Translations under genes and position numbers: made by a program
Source of the DNA: JBBPYC01 sp038200275
GTDB taxonomy: Bacteria > Pseudomonadota > Gammaproteobacteria > Burkholderiales > Burkholderiaceae_C
Direction: 5' to 3'
Assembly (NCBI GenBank): GCA_038200275.1
Contig: JBBPYC010000026.1
Location: forward strand, 84,777-148,776
Length of the DNA stretch: 64,000 bases
Shown here: piece after piece, positions 62,372 to 64,000 of the stretch
How the letters are laid out: each line of letters starts with the position of its first letter
How positions within the stretch are numbered: position 1 is the first letter of the stretch
Notes under the pieces: generated by a model
The model's input: the letters and a program-made list of their open reading frames with translations, nothing else
What the model was told of the DNA's origin: nothing
The model's database searches: none

Positions 62372-62961
62372 TCGACCGACGTACTTTTGCCGTCTTCCTG
62401 CCGGCCGTGGCCGTTGGCGTTTCGGCAGCAAGTGCGCGACCGGCACCCAGTGAGCTCGCCGCTATCCTGTCGCGCCGGTTCGGCGAGATCGAAGCGATTG
62501 TGCAAGGCCGTTGTGGGGTGCAGAGCTTCGACAGCGCCACCTGAATGCAGTAGGACCACCGCTCAGGCGAGCGCTTCAAGCTGCTGGCTTGCGGCCACTT
62601 GCTGCACCGGCTCGACCGCGGTGAAGCATCGATGGAGCGCTGCATTCGCTATGCGAAAACCGATCTGTTGCTGGGCAAGGCGCTGAGCGCTGCATCGCGC
62701 ACACAACCGCAGCAGTGACTTCCTGCGAACCAGACCAGTGGAAAGCGCCTCAAAGCCGGCCTCCCGCCCGACTGGCGCATCGGCGACAAAACCGGCAGCA
62801 ACGGTCCTCCGGCCAACGACGTGGCCATCGTCTGGCCGCCCGGTGGCCGTGCGCCGCTGTTGGTTGCGGCTGACATCGACGCAAGTCGCGCGGGTCGCGT
62901 CGCGAGCAAAAAATGCTTGGCCGAGGTAGGCGAACTGTTGCTCGAGGTGACCAAGGCTTGA
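62368..62961 (+). pseudogene. Broken class A beta-lactamase
   Basis: Read from TTG 62368, IDRRTFAVFLPAVAVG is the signal and FGEIEAIVQGRCGVQSFDSAT the first strand; TGA follows in frame at 62542-62544. After a frame change, HRSGERFKLLACGHLLHRLDRGEASMERCIRYAKTDLLL matches the helix before and around the active site, but the Ser-x-x-Lys is lost. A deletion then leads to WRIGDKTGSNGPPANDVAIVWPP, the KTG motif, ending at 62961. Stops, frameshifts and the missing SDN/Glu166 region mean no active enzyme. Confidence 0.78.
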
Positions 62962-63138
62962 GCAAAGCAGGCAGGGCAGCACGCGCAAGTTACTCAGCTG
63001 GGGGTTGACCGGCGTCGACGCAAATTGAGCCGGCCCAGCGTGCGACGGAATGATGCCAGCAAAGCCAGGCCACGTCGCCAGCGCCGCGTTGGTGCGCCTT
63101 CGCAACACCGCACGCGCAGCTGTCGGACCGTCGCCGAG

Positions 63139-63270
63139 CGACGTGCAAACGTCGAAGTGTCGACACGCGGGCTCCCATTCCAAAGAACGCGCGGCGTTTT
63201 TCATCACCGCTGCTTGAAACGCCGCTGCGTGCGGTGCACGAATGAGGAACGCGACAGTGATTACGTACAT
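63139..63270 (-). pseudogene. Remnant of an antibiotic biosynthesis monooxygenase (ABM) family gene
   Basis: From ATG 63268-63270 the reading MYVITVAFLIRA, AAFQAAVMKNAARSLEWEPACRHFDVC matches the first half of ABM-family proteins (about 100 residues). The expected second half (VFLYEVY-type strand and HF motif) is not found; the frame continues into unrelated sequence. It directly follows the dehydratase remnant on the same strand, an order seen in sugar-acid catabolic operons. Confidence 0.6.
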
Positions 63271-63274
63271 CAGA

Positions 63275-63732
63275 GGGACTTCGAAGGAAACAGTGTTCGC
63301 GAGCAGCGCAACGCCCGCACCATCCACATGCCGATCGACGGTAGATAGGTGATGACCAAGAAGTTCGTAACGCTGATCGCCATCTGCGGCATCGGCGCGC
63401 GCATGGGGCAGTCTTGCAGCGCGATCGGCTTCTGCCAAGTCTCAGCCAGTGCAGCGATCTTGACGGCTTCGGTCAGGCCGCCGCATCAGAACAGGTCGAT
63501 CATCAACTAATCGAGCGCGTCTTTTCCCAACAGCCCCCGAAAGCCGTAGCGTGTGGCCAACGTCTTGTTTGCGCAGACGGTACGCGTGCCTGCCGGCTGC
63601 AGTCGGCCAGTACCTGCACAGTCACCATGCAGATCGGATTTCGAACCAGAAGTTGCTCAGGTCCTTCAGCGCCGCTGCGATCTCGAGTGCCGCAGGCAGG
63701 CTCCAGATCGAATGCAGCTTGGCCATCAGATC
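63275..63732 (-). pseudogene. Remnant of a mandelate racemase / muconate lactonizing enzyme family dehydratase
   Basis: Reading the minus strand from about 63732: DLMAKLHSIWSLPAALEIAAALKDL, then (other frame) NPICMVTVQVLADCSRQARVP, LATRYGFRGLLGKDALD followed by a stop, MIDLF, another stop, and GGLTEAVKIAALAETWQKPIALQDC. These follow in order the C-terminal half of enolase-superfamily sugar-acid dehydratases. At least three frameshifts and two stops. The N-terminal half is missing: homology ends abruptly near 63732 where the Bax-inhibitor sequence begins on the other strand. Confidence 0.7.
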
Positions 63733-63735
63733 CAT

Positions 63736-64000
63736 CTGGGCCTGATGCTGTCGCGCCTGGTCGGCAGCGTGCTCGGACTGTCCAACGGCGCGGGGCTGGT
63801 GATGACGGCATTTGCTGGCACCGGCGCCATCTTCCTGGGTATGGCGAGTCTGTCGTCCTTCATCAAGCGCGATCTGTCGTCGATGGGCAAGTGGTTGTTC
63901 GTGGGCGCCATCATGATTTTGGTGGCGGCGGTGGCGAACTTCTTCGTGCAGTCCAGCGCGTTGATGATCACCATCGCGGTGCTGGCCATCGGCATCTTCA
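63736..64000 (+). pseudogene. 5'-truncated Bax inhibitor-1 (YccA-like) gene, also cut by window edge
   Basis: From LGLMLSRLVGSVLG onward the plus strand encodes the C-terminal part of a BI-1 family membrane protein (FAGTGAIFLGMASLSSFIKRDLSSMGKWLFVGAIMILVAAVANFFVQ). Roughly the first 85 residues, with the first three helices, are absent. An ATG at 63712 in frame could start a shortened product whose first eight residues come from unrelated sequence. The open frame continues past base 64000. Confidence 0.78.

Noticed and set aside
62962..63138. Possible second half of the ABM-family gene
   Set aside because: All three minus-strand frames were read; none gives the expected VFLYE and HF motifs, so the sequence is left unassigned.

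Overview
The window looks like one contiguous chromosome segment of a GC-rich betaproteobacterium, most likely order Burkholderiales and close to Comamonadaceae. This rests on gene families and gene order, not on a rRNA marker: an sdhCDAB operon beside a long-type malate dehydrogenase and a HutC-type regulator, a sigma factor followed by DUF3619, DUF3106, RDD and LOG genes, an ilvB-ilvH-ilvC-pssA-leuA block, and the N-end-rule pair bpt/aat. No tRNA, rRNA, CRISPR array, transposase or phage gene was seen.

Layout. 1-6258: TCA-cycle block (sdhCDAB and a GntR/HutC regulator on minus; mdh and a CitE-like lyase on plus, with a palindromic operator candidate between the divergent arms). 6355-9604: a secreted hypothetical protein, yqeY, rpsU and a BaiN-type flavoprotein. 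9744-12898: a compact PqqD-like / HprK-related kinase / nucleotidyltransferase operon with ATGA overlaps, followed by a Tat-like exported protein carrying a C-x2-SG-x2-SGN-x-S motif. 12977-15885: glnS, a YVQP-repeat exported protein, a CrcB/Fluc fluoride channel. 15905-28519: about 12.6 kb of minus-strand genes resembling an aryl-polyene (xanthomonadin/flexirubin-like) pathway: ACP, AMP-ligase, FabZ-like dehydratase, acyltransferases, glycosyltransferase, LolA-like carrier, MMPL exporter, hydrolase, deacetylase, methyltransferase. No ketosynthase or ketoreductase is in it, and its first gene, a halogenase-like flavoprotein, is broken.

28722-31687: divergent membrane (hppA) and soluble (ppa) pyrophosphatases. 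31801-36894: a Pro-rich small protein, a GNAT-like protein, PII, LOG, RDD, DUF3106, DUF3619 and a sigma factor. 37255-45109: branched-chain amino acid synthesis (ilvB, ilvH, ilvC) with pssA and two different 2-isopropylmalate synthases in tandem; the first is preceded by a leader peptide and a terminator hairpin, a likely attenuator. 45348-56731: a PBP7-type endopeptidase, a GGDEF protein with a degenerate EAL domain, bpt, aat, xth, a membrane protein, thyA-folA, a beta-propeller lipoprotein, cobA and ybiB. 57125-58645: two Hsp20 genes behind sigma-32-like promoters, a bidirectional terminator, and rlpA.

58873-64000: a tightly overlapped operon (amidase, TTT-type solute-binding protein, DUF1932 dehydrogenase) runs into a decay zone: a broken class A beta-lactamase on plus, remnants of an antibiotic-biosynthesis-monooxygenase-family gene and an enolase-superfamily dehydratase on minus, then a 5'-truncated Bax-inhibitor-1 gene cut by the window edge. 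The abrupt change of homology at about 63733-63735 looks like a deletion or rearrangement junction.
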